Origin: an uncultured Verrucomicrobiota bacterium
Lineage (GTDB): Bacteria > Verrucomicrobiota > Verrucomicrobiia > Opitutales > Seribacteraceae
Direction: 5' to 3'
Assembly: GCA_902569115.1 (NCBI GenBank)
Contig: CACFTI010000008.1
Location: 17,517-81,516 of the forward strand
DNA: 64,000 bases
Notes under the pieces: model-generated
What the model saw: only the letters and a program-made list of their open reading frames with translations
Told to the model about the DNA's origin: nothing
Database searches by the model: none
Translations under genes and position numbers: made by a program
In this document: in pieces, positions 53,436-64,000 of the stretch
Position numbering within the stretch: position 1 is the first letter of the stretch
How the letters are laid out: the number at the start of each line of letters is the position of its first letter

Positions 53436-55277
53436 TTAATTATTTTGTTTTTTATGTGCATGAAATTCGGGCCAGGAGAGGATGCCGTCCTGATTAGTAT
53501 CTGCAGAAGGATTTTTGCGGAAATATGAATTTTTCCAATGTTCATTTTGTAGGACTTTTTTTTCCTCTTCGGACATTTTCCTATGAGCAGTGAGTTCGGC
53601 CCAGGTAAATTTTCCATCTCCGTTTGAATCAGCCGATGGGTTTTTCTTCAAATACTGTTCCTTCCAATACTCATTGCTCTTTGGTTTTTCTGGAATGCTT
53701 TTAGGGATGATGGAGAGAAGTTGTGCTCGAAATCCGGTCAATTTCTTCTCGAATTTTGTATTCTGAGCCAAGTTATTCCATTCGTGATCATCTTTGACCG
53801 TGTGGTATAACTCTTCTTTTCCATTCTCGTATCGAATATATCGCCAGTCCTTGAAACGGAGGGAATAATTTTGAAAAGCTGGATCATAATACTGAGCCCA
53901 TTTATAAAGAGCAGTAATTGCATAGTCAGGGCCATCCCATTTCCCTGTCTTGGGATTTTGAAGAAGAGGTTTAAGTGAAAAGCCATCAAGCGGACGGCCT
54001 TTATCATTTTTCATGGTGTTGGAGGGTAAACCGCAAAGATCAAGGAGGGTGGGGTAAAGATCTACGAGGGAAACGGGTTGATCACATTTCTTACCATTAC
54101 CTGAAAAATCTGGTGCACGGATGATGAGGGGTACCCGTGTGCTTTCCTGCCAAAGAGAATTTTTGTAAAGATAGTCTTTTTCACCATTTCCCCATCCATG
54201 ATCACTGGTGAAAATAACAATGGTATTTTTATCCAACCCGGTTTCCTTAAGTGCCTCGAGAATATCACCCATTAAATCATCGACCGATGCGACAGATGCC
54301 AAGTAAGCCTGAATAAATTTCTTCAGGGCCAACTTGCGGTTTCCCCCATAGGATGCAACGAGGCTATCGTACATTTTCGTTCCCCGGTCCCCGCTCCGGT
54401 CATCTTCCTTTGAAGTTACGGTGTGCTTAAAGGTATCATCCGCGTCTGCTTTTAAAATTTTCGGCAGTTCTATTGATTCAAGGGGGAATAGATCGAAGTA
54501 TTTTTGCGGTACGATTAGCGGAGTGTGTGGACGCACAAAACCCACACCCATAAAAAATGGTTTTTGCTTTTTGGATTGAGCAAGCTCTCTGAGTCTTTTT
54601 ACCGCCCATTGTGCATTGAGTTCATCACCAGTTGGATCACGGTCATCATCCGAATTATATTTCATTGCCCTTTGCTTACGCCAGCTCCCAGTAATCCAGC
54701 TATAGTTTTTTCCGGTATTGGATGATTTTTTATCTGTAACATTTTCCAGTGGTCCAAAATTTCCGTCGATGATTCCGAAGTCATCTCTGAATGGAGCTGG
54801 TACGCTCAAGTTGGGGATCCTCTCCTTTCCATCATAAAGGAATGGACCGTAATCTGACGGATGCCCCAATTCTTTCCATTCCTGTTGATCCCGGTTATGC
54901 ATAACTTTACCCGTTCCCAAGGTGTGGTATCCATTTTCTCCAAAATGATCCATCATGGTTCGTGAATTTTTGAGAATTTCATTCTTATCCCAATCCTCAA
55001 AACCAAACTGTTGAGAGGTATGGGGATAAATGCCTGTGGCAAAGCTTGCCCGGGAAGGGTTGCAGATTGGAATATTGCAATGTGCCTGAGTGAAGGATAC
55101 GCCACTCTCAACTAACTTTCGGATATGAGGCGTCTTGGTTTGGGGATGACCACCAAGAGTTTCCACATAATCATTCAGATCATCACATACGATTAACAAA
55201 ACATTGGGCTTATCTGAGGAAAAGCACAGTAAACTGAACCCACAAAAGAAAAGACAGATGAGTTTCAAAAATGACAT
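53436..55277 (-). CDS. Secreted sulfatase (iduronate-2-sulfatase-like) with two C-terminal EF-hand-like repeats
   Basis: NVLLIVCDDLNDYVETLGGHPQTKTPHI, CNIPICNPSRASFATG (CxPSR), SDHGWGNGEK; duplicated NPSADSNGDGKFTWAEL / NPSADTNQDGILSWPEF. Confidence 0.93.
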   Translation of the reverse strand: MSFLKLICLFFCGFSLLCFSSDKPNVLLIVCDDLNDYVETLGGHPQTKTPHIRKLVESGVSFTQAHCNIPICNPSRASFATGIYPHTSQQFGFEDWDKNEILKNSRTMMDHFGENGYHTLGTGKVMHNRDQQEWKELGHPSDYGPFLYDGKERIPNLSVPAPFRDDFGIIDGNFGPLENVTDKKSSNTGKNYSWITGSWRKQRAMKYNSDDDRDPTGDELNAQWAVKRLRELAQSKKQKPFFMGVGFVRPHTPLIVPQKYFDLFPLESIELPKILKADADDTFKHTVTSKEDDRSGDRGTKMYDSLVASYGGNRKLALKKFIQAYLASVASVDDLMGDILEALKETGLDKNTIVIFTSDHGWGNGEKDYLYKNSLWQESTRVPLIIRAPDFSGNGKKCDQPVSLVDLYPTLLDLCGLPSNTMKNDKGRPLDGFSLKPLLQNPKTGKWDGPDYAITALYKWAQYYDPAFQNYSLRFKDWRYIRYENGKEELYHTVKDDHEWNNLAQNTKFEKKLTGFRAQLLSIIPKSIPEKPKSNEYWKEQYLKKNPSADSNGDGKFTWAELTAHRKMSEEEKKVLQNEHWKNSYFRKNPSADTNQDGILSWPEFHAHKKQNN

Positions 55278-55354
55278 GAGTACCTTATGTTTCGTTAAGG
55301 CATAAAACTCAACAAATATATCCTAAATTAAAATCTGGTAATTTTTGTGAAACC

Positions 55355-56638
55355 TTAGGAAAAAAGCTGCTTGATCGGGTTTCCGTTATCGGTGATAGGG
55401 ACTGGGCGATCACCATCATAAAGATATTTACTGGCGTCGATTTGCATTGCAGCACAAACAGTGGCAAAAAAATCGGGAACGGAGACTGGGTTTTCAACAA
55501 TTTTTTTGGAAATTTCATCAGTCTGTCCGTATGCCCCGCAGTGGTTCAACCCCCCTCCTGCCAGCACACAGGTCATAGCTTTCCCCTGGTGTCCACGGCC
55601 GCCTCCGCCATCAAATTCAGGTGGTCGACCAAATTCGGTGGTAATCATAATTAAAGTTTTATCCAATAAGCTCTTCTTTTCCAGGTCGAGAATGAGGGCG
55701 GAAACCGCATTATCCATTTCCCTGATCAATTCATGCTGATTTAGGATTCCCTGATTATGCACATCCCAGCCAGTACCATTTAGAAAGTTGAGATTATGGG
55801 ACACTTCGACGAAACGGACTCCTCTTTCGATAAGTCTTCGACTAAGCAGGCAGCGCTGACCAAATTCACCTCCATAATTTTCGCGCAGTGTACTTGGCTC
55901 GTTGTCTAACTCGAATGCACGGTTAAAAGAAGGACCGCTTAAGCGAATGCTTTCATCAATGATCTCATCGTAGCCGGCAAGACGGGCATCTTCCGGCCTT
56001 CCTGTTGAGTTTCTTAAATCTGATAAAAGCTTGTTTCTCCGATCCTGTCTAAAGCTGCTAATATTTTTCGGACGAGAAAGACCGGCAGGTCCCTGGGATG
56101 TGTCGGTCAAATAAAGATATCCATGCTTCGATCCGAGGAATCCAGGACCACGGGTGACATTGGGATATCCGATGACTACATAAGCCGGAGCCGAATCATC
56201 GGCGGGGCCACGCTCATGGGCAATCAATGACCCAATGGAAGGGTAGGTAACGGTTCCGCTGATTGCCCGACCGGTGTGCATAAAATTGGTGGCGGCTGCG
56301 TGTTCGTCGATTACTTTATGGTTAACCGAACGAACAGCTGTGATCCGGTCCATTAAAGAAGCCATTCTTGGCAAATGTTCACAGAGTTGTACGCCGGGCA
56401 CTGCGGTATCGATTGAATCATAGTAAGAGCCGGGAATTTTCTCTTTTGGGTCTCCTTTCCGTTTAGGGTCAAAAGTATCAACCTGCCCCATTCCGCCTCC
56501 CAACCAAATGGAAATCACATGCTCGGTTTTTCCCATCGGGTTACCGCTGGCTATCTGTTTTGCTTGCGTCAGTGCAGGTAGGCAGAATCCGGTTAGGGAT
56601 CCAGCTTTTACGAAATTTCGTCGTGTCAGTCTATTCAT
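55355..56638 (-). CDS. DUF1501 (sulfatase-fold) secreted protein
   Basis: [18 protein letters not shown] leader, [51 protein letters not shown]. Confidence 0.9.
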   Translation of the reverse strand: MNRLTRRNFVKAGSLTGFCLPALTQAKQIASGNPMGKTEHVISIWLGGGMGQVDTFDPKRKGDPKEKIPGSYYDSIDTAVPGVQLCEHLPRMASLMDRITAVRSVNHKVIDEHAAATNFMHTGRAISGTVTYPSIGSLIAHERGPADDSAPAYVVIGYPNVTRGPGFLGSKHGYLYLTDTSQGPAGLSRPKNISSFRQDRRNKLLSDLRNSTGRPEDARLAGYDEIIDESIRLSGPSFNRAFELDNEPSTLRENYGGEFGQRCLLSRRLIERGVRFVEVSHNLNFLNGTGWDVHNQGILNQHELIREMDNAVSALILDLEKKSLLDKTLIMITTEFGRPPEFDGGGGRGHQGKAMTCVLAGGGLNHCGAYGQTDEISKKIVENPVSVPDFFATVCAAMQIDASKYLYDGDRPVPITDNGNPIKQLFS

Positions 56639-56657
56639 GGCTTCTCGTTTTTGTTTA

Positions 56658-59600
56658 TTAATTTAACCAGACAAATTCCCGGTGATTGATCAAACTCCAT
56701 ATCAGATCTTCGTATCTCTCCCTCCAGTCAGGGTTAATCCGAGGATCGACCGGTGGGCCCTGGCGAACCTGTTTTTCAACCTCGATTTGAATGGTTGTAG
56801 CTTCCGGGCTGAGATGATTAAACCAGGTAATCAAGGGTAGTTTTTCTGGTTCTTCTGGTTTATGTGAATCAGCCTTTGGGATGATGCGATTTTCGAACCC
56901 AGCACTAATCAGATCAAGTGCACTTTTTTGCTCACTTTGATTGGGTAGTCTGCCGAGGAACCGCAGAAAAATATTTTCTATCAATTCAGGTGCACTTTTA
57001 GAATCCAATGTAATTTCAGCAAGGAAACTCTGTTTTGAAACTCTTGCAACATTACTGACCAGTACTCCATTTGCCAAAATACCTGACTGGAGTACACTTG
57101 GGTCTTTTTCCCGCTGATGAACTGGTTTTTGCCGGGTGCCTGTCCATCCAAATGCTTTCAACACATTTACAATGGTTTGTGCTTTGGGCTTCGCTAGGCT
57201 GGGTCGATCCCTTGAATTGTTTAGGGTTCCCATCATCCATGCTCTTGTAGGTCTGCCGAGCGTGTTTCTTTGTTTCAACGACCTTCCTCCGTCAAAGACA
57301 AAAGTTAGAATTTCGGAGTCTATTTTCTGATGAGTCGAAGAGTGCAATGCATCGACAACCTGTTCGGCATTAAGCCTTCTGGGGTCAGGGGAAAGAAATA
57401 CACGAGAAAGATGATTACTTTGAGCATTTTTTCCAATTGCCTGCCGCTGGTATGCATTCGATTTCATGATTAATTTGAAGATGGCTCGTGGGTCATATTC
57501 GAATTCAACCAGCTTGATCGCGAGCCAATCCAAAAGCTCAGGATGACTCGGTTGATTGCCCTCCCAGTCATGGGCAGGTTCCACAATGCCTGCCCCCATG
57601 AGCCTTTTCCAAATCCGGTTAACGATCACCTTGGCAAACCTTTTGTTTTCATGGGAGGTAACCAGCATGGCCAATCTTTCACGCGAATCTTGTTTATTTA
57701 TTAACAGATGTTCGAGGCTTGTTGATTTTGTGGGGTCTATGAATTCCTTAAGGGACCAAGTGGGGGGAATGGTTTCATTCGGCTTAAGCGAAACCTCAAT
57801 CAAAGATTTTCGGCCTTTATGTTGGAAGAAAGATGCGGGTACCCGGCTGGAAGAGGGCACCTTGACTGGTTTTCGTTCGAGCATTGCGGATAAGGAAAAG
57901 AGATCACGCTGTTTTGATGAATGATAGGGGGCATCATGGCATCGGGCACATTGCATCTCTACCCCTAGAAAAGAAGACGCAATGATATGTGCCTTGGCCG
58001 CAAAGGGTGCGTCATTTTCCGCGGCTTGGCCAAACCCGGCACTTCCTCCCCTGGCAGAGTCGCCTCTCATCAAAATCAATTCGGTTACGATCCGGTCGAG
58101 AGGTTTTTGATCGATGAATGATTCGTATAGGAACCAGCGAAATGGCCCCGTGCTGTTAAGGGATTGGTTGAGAAGGGTGGGGTTTTCAGCCAAAAGATCG
58201 AGCCATTCTCCCATCCAATTGTCCACCACTTCATCTTTGGCGAGAAGTGTATCGATCATTTTATCTCGTTTCTGCGGGTCTTGATCATCAGCAAACGAGC
58301 GGATAGCTTCAGGACTTGGCGGAATGCCCACTGAGTCGAAATAGACTCTTCGAATAAAAGTATAGTCATCCGCTGAAGCAGGGACATCTAAAGTGAGAGA
58401 ATGTTGCGGACTTTTCCACTTCGCCCCCTGTTGAATCCATTTTCCGATCACATCAATTTCTTCTTTGCTCAGATGGTCACCTGATGGCGGCATAATCTGA
58501 TCTTCATCCTCCGAGATAATACGTGCCATGATTTCACTGCCCATAGGATCTTCTGGAATGATTGCCGGAAGTTCTGATTCACCGCCAATCAAGGCAGTTT
58601 GTCTTTCGCTCAGATCCAATCCCCCTTTTTTCTTTTTACTTCCATGGCAACGGAAACAATTATGCTCTAAAATATGGAATGCTGAAGAGGCTAAATCATC
58701 ACTTCCACCTGAGTCTTTTTTCAGATGGGTCATTTTTTGCGTAATGTAATTATCAATTTGGCCCGATGAGATTTCTTTTTGAAGAATTGGATGTTGTGAA
58801 AGCCATTCTTTTTGAACTTCTCTTCTTTTCTTCCACATTGCATCCTGCGAACGGGCGAGTTGCCTCCTTCGGGTGGCATCGAACAAGGAAAGCAATGAAT
58901 CGGTTGTTTCGAGGGTATTCTCGACTTCCTTGTCATTCAATACCGGCATATTATCTGACACGGGAGTGAGTAGATGATATAATTTTCCATCTTTACTTTC
59001 CATGGCAACGAGGGTCTCGCCAGTCTCAGTCCTTTGGTTGGTACCCCCAACAATCTGTTCGAAAACGATTCTTTTGATCCCTTCGTTTTTTACGGAAAGG
59101 AATCCTTCCACTTCCTGCTGATGATATCCCTTGACTCGAAGATTTTCTTTGGGAGCTTTTGCCAATGGGGTAACGGGGCTATGTCCGTCGTTTCTTCTAC
59201 CAGAGGCTGGTTTAGTGGAAAGAACTTCCTCTCCATCTATCCAAAGCCTCGAAAGACCCCGGGCTCTTATCAGGAAGCGGTTTTGACCACTGGGAAGTTT
59301 TAGATCCGCAGCCATTCTAAGTAAAATTGGGGCATTCCATTTGTCCCGAATTCCCCATGAATCGTAGGCGTAGGGAATTCTTGGCAGTAAAAACGAGGGT
59401 TGTTCCCATTCCGAGCCTGGCATCTTTTGCTCGAGGTTTCTGGGCCAAGATTTGAATGAGTTTAAACCTTCGATGATCTGAACCAAAACCTGACCTGATT
59501 CGATTTTGCCCATTTCCGGCATTTTGGATGGCTCCCATTTGACTACCTTTGGGCCTCCCGCCCGCTTAAATTTTTGTTTTACCAAGTTGTCGTTCAAAAT

Positions 59601-60326
59601 TTTTCGACTGAGAGTTATTTCGTCCAACCACCCAGTAATGCTGTTGCCCGAATTACCTCCCATGGATGAGCCAATCCATATTTCATCATTATCAGTAACA
59701 GGTTGATTTTTGGTTGGGCCGTTGAGGTCCCACGCACCTGGAGTTGGTAAGGAATTAATCCAGGCTTTTATACTTTCAGGATCTCCAAAACGATAACTCA
59801 AACTTATAAAATGCCATCCTGCATAGGGATCAAAGCTCAGTTTTGATGTCCAACGGTGCCATTTATTACTCCCGGTTGAAAATAGAAAACTTAGTTTACT
59901 CAAGCTATCTTCACCGACTACGCGAAGAGACCAGTTTTGATTATCTTTACTAAAGCCTGGGTTATGGGTTCTTCCTTTTCCAATTATGTAGGCGGGATGA
60001 GCACTGAATTTTTCCAATTTTACCCATGCGGTGATGGAAATCTCATCCCCGTTGGTAAAATCATAATGGCTATCCTCTCCCGGGTCTTGGATTACAATTC
60101 TGCTTCCGTTTCCTCCCAGGCGAATGGATTGATTATTTTTGGAAAGATCCGGAAACTCAGGAGGGCGTGGGCCCGGCTGTTTGAAAGTGACTTTACCAAC
60201 CCCTTCATAAGCCTCAATCTTCTCATCGAAATTCCATAAAAACTTTTCTTTGGTTGCAGATGTAAAACAGTTCAATCCAAGCGATAAAAATACTCCAAAA
60301 GTGGTTCTTCCAAATAAGCGAAGCAT
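56658..60326 (-). CDS. Planctomycete-type cytochrome C (PSCyt1) / DUF1549 / DUF1553 protein with N-terminal LamG-like domain
   Basis: LamG-like N-terminus; [18 protein letters not shown] (CxxCH); [21 protein letters not shown]1553 [36 protein letters not shown]. Confidence 0.92.
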   Translation of the reverse strand: MLRLFGRTTFGVFLSLGLNCFTSATKEKFLWNFDEKIEAYEGVGKVTFKQPGPRPPEFPDLSKNNQSIRLGGNGSRIVIQDPGEDSHYDFTNGDEISITAWVKLEKFSAHPAYIIGKGRTHNPGFSKDNQNWSLRVVGEDSLSKLSFLFSTGSNKWHRWTSKLSFDPYAGWHFISLSYRFGDPESIKAWINSLPTPGAWDLNGPTKNQPVTDNDEIWIGSSMGGNSGNSITGWLDEITLSRKILNDNLVKQKFKRAGGPKVVKWEPSKMPEMGKIESGQVLVQIIEGLNSFKSWPRNLEQKMPGSEWEQPSFLLPRIPYAYDSWGIRDKWNAPILLRMAADLKLPSGQNRFLIRARGLSRLWIDGEEVLSTKPASGRRNDGHSPVTPLAKAPKENLRVKGYHQQEVEGFLSVKNEGIKRIVFEQIVGGTNQRTETGETLVAMESKDGKLYHLLTPVSDNMPVLNDKEVENTLETTDSLLSLFDATRRRQLARSQDAMWKKRREVQKEWLSQHPILQKEISSGQIDNYITQKMTHLKKDSGGSDDLASSAFHILEHNCFRCHGSKKKKGGLDLSERQTALIGGESELPAIIPEDPMGSEIMARIISEDEDQIMPPSGDHLSKEEIDVIGKWIQQGAKWKSPQHSLTLDVPASADDYTFIRRVYFDSVGIPPSPEAIRSFADDQDPQKRDKMIDTLLAKDEVVDNWMGEWLDLLAENPTLLNQSLNSTGPFRWFLYESFIDQKPLDRIVTELILMRGDSARGGSAGFGQAAENDAPFAAKAHIIASSFLGVEMQCARCHDAPYHSSKQRDLFSLSAMLERKPVKVPSSSRVPASFFQHKGRKSLIEVSLKPNETIPPTWSLKEFIDPTKSTSLEHLLINKQDSRERLAMLVTSHENKRFAKVIVNRIWKRLMGAGIVEPAHDWEGNQPSHPELLDWLAIKLVEFEYDPRAIFKLIMKSNAYQRQAIGKNAQSNHLSRVFLSPDPRRLNAEQVVDALHSSTHQKIDSEILTFVFDGGRSLKQRNTLGRPTRAWMMGTLNNSRDRPSLAKPKAQTIVNVLKAFGWTGTRQKPVHQREKDPSVLQSGILANGVLVSNVARVSKQSFLAEITLDSKSAPELIENIFLRFLGRLPNQSEQKSALDLISAGFENRIIPKADSHKPEEPEKLPLITWFNHLSPEATTIQIEVEKQVRQGPPVDPRINPDWRERYEDLIWSLINHREFVWLN

Positions 60327-60424
60327 TAATTTAAATTATTGAAAAAAAGAAGGCAGACAATCACTTATGATATATATTTGCGTATTTTTTCTGTCGATTT
60401 GCGACATGATACACTCACTGACCC

Positions 60425-61741
60425 TCAATTTTTCTTTAGATTAAGTTCTCTTTTTAAGCTTCTCCAGTAAGCCAATCTGTCGGCCACACTTTTTTCTGTC
60501 CCGGCGGATTTTGGTGAGTACAGACTGAGATCCTTTTCGAGATAAGACTGTCCGGAAATGTTCTCTGGGTAATTATGACTGTAAAGATAGCCTTCTTCCT
60601 CCTCCTCCCGGTACTTCTGGTTTCTACCGTGCCGGTCCTGAATATTCGAAGGAATCGATTGAACTGGTTGGTCACGGATTGCCTGTTTGGCTGCCGCAAG
60701 GGCGAGGGTGGTACTGTTACTTTTAGGGGATGTAGCCAAAAAGAGAACACAGTGAGCCAGGTTGAGCTCACATTCGGGGAGCCCAATGGTTTCACAGGCA
60801 CGAAAGGTGGCATCCGCCATCAGCAGTCCTCGCGAATCAGCCAAGCCAATATCTTCCGATGCAAAGATCACCAGCCGTCTGGCAATAAATCTCGGGTCTT
60901 CTCCACCAACCAGCATCTTAGCGAGCCAGTAAAGTGAGGCATCCGGATCATTCCCCCGCATACTTTTGATCAGGGCGGATGCGGTGTCATAATGTTCATC
61001 CTCATCCCGGTCATAGCGTATGCTTCTTTCACGGGCAAATAAGGCAACTGTATCTTCCGATATAATTCCTTGGATAGACAATCCTTCGACGATGATTTCC
61101 AGAATATTATAAGCTTTGCGTAAATCGCCCTCAGACAAACGGGCAATTTGGAGGATGGCTTTAGCCTCGAAAGAACATTTGGATAGACCCAAGCCTCTTT
61201 TCTCATCTTGCAGACAATCAATGAGTGTTTTTTCAATCTCACTCACTTCCAGGGATTTTAGAGTGAAGAGTTGGCTACGGCTGAGCAACGGATCGTTTAC
61301 GTAGTATCGCGGATTATGGGTGGTGGCTCCAATCAGCCGTGCTTCGCCTGACTCAATATCGGGAAGCAGCAAATCCTGTTGGGCTTTATTGAATCGGTGG
61401 ATCTCGTCAACAAAGAGAAAACACTTTCCGGCACCATAATATTTGGCCAGCTTGAGAGACTCCCTAAGTTCAGCAACATTGGAGGTAACTGCGTTCAGCT
61501 TAATTAACTTACAACCACTCTCCTCTGCTATTACCGTGGCCAAGGTTGTTTTGCCGGTACCTGGAGGACCGGATAGGATCAAATTCCCGATACGGTTTTC
61601 CCTAATCAATTTGGGAAGTAGGCAATCTTTTCCCAAAAGATGAACCTGTCCACGAACATCCGCCAATTTTTGCGGCCTCATTCGCTCAGCTAAAGGAGCG
61701 GATGGTTGGTTTTCTCCCTTATCCATTTGATTTGAACTCAT
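60425..61741 (-). CDS. rarA: Replication-associated recombination protein RarA/MgsA (AAA+ ATPase)
   Basis: [73 protein letters not shown]. Confidence 0.96.
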   Translation of the reverse strand: MSSNQMDKGENQPSAPLAERMRPQKLADVRGQVHLLGKDCLLPKLIRENRIGNLILSGPPGTGKTTLATVIAEESGCKLIKLNAVTSNVAELRESLKLAKYYGAGKCFLFVDEIHRFNKAQQDLLLPDIESGEARLIGATTHNPRYYVNDPLLSRSQLFTLKSLEVSEIEKTLIDCLQDEKRGLGLSKCSFEAKAILQIARLSEGDLRKAYNILEIIVEGLSIQGIISEDTVALFARERSIRYDRDEDEHYDTASALIKSMRGNDPDASLYWLAKMLVGGEDPRFIARRLVIFASEDIGLADSRGLLMADATFRACETIGLPECELNLAHCVLFLATSPKSNSTTLALAAAKQAIRDQPVQSIPSNIQDRHGRNQKYREEEEEGYLYSHNYPENISGQSYLEKDLSLYSPKSAGTEKSVADRLAYWRSLKRELNLKKN

Positions 61742-61820
61742 AGTTGATAAATCAATGAAATCAATTCAAGCGAAGGATCGCAAGAATGCATATATAATGC
61801 ATCCAAGGATAAAGAATTAT

Positions 61821-63239
61821 TTATGCTATAATATCCTTAATCAAATGGGCTTCCTCATCCACACCAGTCAGTCGAAAATCGAGACCTTGGTGTTTATGAG
61901 TGAAGAATTGCGATTGAATGCCCAATTGATGAAGCATGGTGGCATGAAAATCACGAACATGGACTACATTCTCCTCCGCATTGTACCCCAATTCATCCGT
62001 ATTACCGTAGGAAATTCCTCCTTTGATACCTCCTCCGGCCATCCAGATAGAAAATCCTTTCATGTGATGATCCCGACCATTTCCCTGTGCCATTGGGGTC
62101 CGTCCAAACTCACCGCCCCAAACCACGAGAGTGTCTTCGAGCATTCCCCGTTGCTTTAAGTCCTGTACGAGGGCCGCGGATCCCTGATCAACCAGGTTGG
62201 CAGTTTTCGGAACATTGGTTTTTACTCCACCATGGTGATCCCATCCCCGGTGATAAAGATGGATAAAACGAACACCCCGTTCTGCCATTCGCCGGGCAAG
62301 TAAGCAATTACTGGCAAAAGAACCATCTCCTGGTTTCGCCCCGTACATATCGAGTACATGTTTTGGTTCCTTGGATACATCCATTAAATCGGGCACACTT
62401 GCCTGCATACGGAATGCCATTTCGTATTGGCTGATTTTGGTTGTAATCTCAGGATCAAGCAGCGTTCGGTTTCCAATCCGGTTTAATTGGTTTACAGAAT
62501 CGATGACTGACCTTTGATCCTTATTCGTCACACCATCGGGATTGCTCAGATAAAGAACGGGATCTCCTTTGCTGTGAAAATGAACACCCTGATATTTACT
62601 CGGAAGAAATCCACTGTGCCACTGGCGGGATGCAATTGGTTGATTCTGTCCGCCGCCTACGGAAGTTAGTACGACAAAGCCGGGAAGGTTATTGGTTTCG
62701 GCACCCAATCCGTAAAGGACCCACGATCCCATACTGGGACGGCCTGAGATTTGAGTGCCGGTATTCATGTAGGTGTGAGCCGGATCATGATTAATCTGCT
62801 CGGTGCTCATTGAGCGGATGATACACATATCATCTGCGATCTCACCAATCTTGGGAAAGGCTGAACTGAAAAACTGACCGGACTTGCCCCATTTCTTGAA
62901 TTCCAGCTGCGGGCCAAAACACTTTAATTGTTTACCCTGCAGTTGGGCTATGGGTTGTCCTTTGGTAATAGATTCAGGCATGGGCTTACCGTCCATTTCC
63001 TTGAGCTTTGGTTTGTAATCAAAAGTCTCCAAATGGGATGGACCTCCGGCCATACAGAGAAAAATTACCCGTTTGGCTTTGGGGTTACCGCTTAATTTTG
63101 CATGGGGGGGTAGGTTAGCGGGCCACGCCTGGGGATTGGCCATGGCATTACCGGCCAGCATACTTGAAAGGGCTGCCGTACCAATACCCACGGATGCCTG
63201 ATTAAGAAAAGTTCTGCGGTTTATAAAAGTAGGATTCAT
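61821..63239 (-). CDS. DUF1501 (sulfatase-fold) secreted protein
   Basis: RRTFLNQASVGIGTAALSSMLAGNAMA leader, IFLCMAGGPSHLETFDYKP, VVWGGEFGRTPMAQGNGRDHHMKGFSIWMAGGG. Confidence 0.92.
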   Translation of the reverse strand: MNPTFINRRTFLNQASVGIGTAALSSMLAGNAMANPQAWPANLPPHAKLSGNPKAKRVIFLCMAGGPSHLETFDYKPKLKEMDGKPMPESITKGQPIAQLQGKQLKCFGPQLEFKKWGKSGQFFSSAFPKIGEIADDMCIIRSMSTEQINHDPAHTYMNTGTQISGRPSMGSWVLYGLGAETNNLPGFVVLTSVGGGQNQPIASRQWHSGFLPSKYQGVHFHSKGDPVLYLSNPDGVTNKDQRSVIDSVNQLNRIGNRTLLDPEITTKISQYEMAFRMQASVPDLMDVSKEPKHVLDMYGAKPGDGSFASNCLLARRMAERGVRFIHLYHRGWDHHGGVKTNVPKTANLVDQGSAALVQDLKQRGMLEDTLVVWGGEFGRTPMAQGNGRDHHMKGFSIWMAGGGIKGGISYGNTDELGYNAEENVVHVRDFHATMLHQLGIQSQFFTHKHQGLDFRLTGVDEEAHLIKDIIA

Positions 63240-63251
63240 GGCTATGCGAAA

Positions 63252-64000
63252 TTAGAAGCGGGCGGTGGTTTCGTACATATTGAGAAGAGTGCGGGAGACA
63301 CTCGTCCAGGCAGCGAGCTCTGTCTTCGGAAGTTTCTCATCGAAAGGCTTTTGTCCAGTCTTTAGCAATGCGAGAGCAGCTGGCTCATCCTGTTGGTATC
63401 GAGTCCTTTGATTATTAAGTAGTTCCAGCATGACTTTCATTTCATCCTCGTTAGCCTTTCGAGTGAGAGCTTTTTCAAAAGCGAGATTGATCTTATCCTG
63501 GTCTTTCTTTGCGGGATCCCGGAGTACGCTTTCGGCAAATACCCGGGCTGCTTCCACAAAGACCGGATCGTTGAGCATCACAAGGGCTTGCTGGGGAATA
63601 TTGGATCTGGGCCTTTCAGCGGTGCATTCCTCACGACTTGGGGCATCAAAGGCGAGCATGGCTGGATGAGTAAAGCTCCGGCAATGGAAAGTATAGAGCC
63701 CTCTGCGATAGAGATTATCTCCCTTACCAGCTTGCCATTTTCGGGCAGGGAAATTCAAGTGCTGCCAATACCCCGCTGGTTGATAGGGTTTTACGCTGGT
63801 TCCTCCAATTTCAGAAACCAAGAGTCCACTGATCGACAGGGCGGTATCACGAACGAATTCCGCATCCACCCGAAACCTTGATTGTCTTGCGTACAGACGG
63901 TTAAGAGGATCGGCCGTAGCTAATTTTTCTGTAGGTACGGAGCTTTGTTTATAAGCATCGGAGGTAACCAAAGTACGAACTAACTGTTTAATATCCCACC
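63252..64000 (-). CDS. DUF1553 (PSD1) protein, C-terminal part; continues past the window edge
   Basis: Frame open to the edge (WDIKQLVRTLVTSDAYKQSS); LYARQSRFRVDAEFVRDTALSISGLL, FDAPSREECTAERPRSNIPQQALVMLNDPVFVEAAR. Confidence 0.92.
   Translation of the reverse strand, partial: WDIKQLVRTLVTSDAYKQSSVPTEKLATADPLNRLYARQSRFRVDAEFVRDTALSISGLLVSEIGGTSVKPYQPAGYWQHLNFPARKWQAGKGDNLYRRGLYTFHCRSFTHPAMLAFDAPSREECTAERPRSNIPQQALVMLNDPVFVEAARVFAESVLRDPAKKDQDKINLAFEKALTRKANEDEMKVMLELLNNQRTRYQQDEPAALALLKTGQKPFDEKLPKTELAAWTSVSRTLLNMYETTARF

Noticed and set aside
61804-61838. AAGGATA...TATCCTT inverted repeat around the DUF1501 stop codon
   Set aside because: Short AT-rich arms and a ~20-nt loop without a clear U-tract; too weak to call a terminator

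Overview
The window looks like a compact chromosomal segment from a free-living, probably marine, member of the Verrucomicrobiota (inferred from the PSD1/DUF1501 pairs, sulfatases and Opitutae-like tryptophan-rich C-terminal domain). It starts inside dnaA and ends inside a DUF1553 gene. Most of 10-45 kb is housekeeping: hemL, nadE, maf, ilvB, SNF2 helicase, alaS, leuB, nusA-infB-rbfA, dnaK-groES-groEL, lipA, a topoisomerase III, panD, lpxK, hemE and hemF. Accessory, mostly secreted proteins flank this core: a caspase/C13-like protein, a 1348-aa metalloprotease with Pmp-like beta-helix repeats, two sulfatases (one apparently fused to a GH50 agarase-like module), an SSS symporter with an inserted beta-repeat domain, an LRR lipoprotein and two DUF1501/PSD1-cytochrome pairs. 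The most notable observations are the sulfatase-GH50 fusion and its neighbourhood, the symporter insertion, the apparent -1 frameshift at a C7 run in infB, a terminator-like hairpin in the nusA leader, paired hairpins upstream of dnaK, and a CNMP/degenerate-receiver/STAS-like protein. I saw no rRNA, tRNA, CRISPR array, transposase or prophage. All family calls are from reading the translations; no database search was run.
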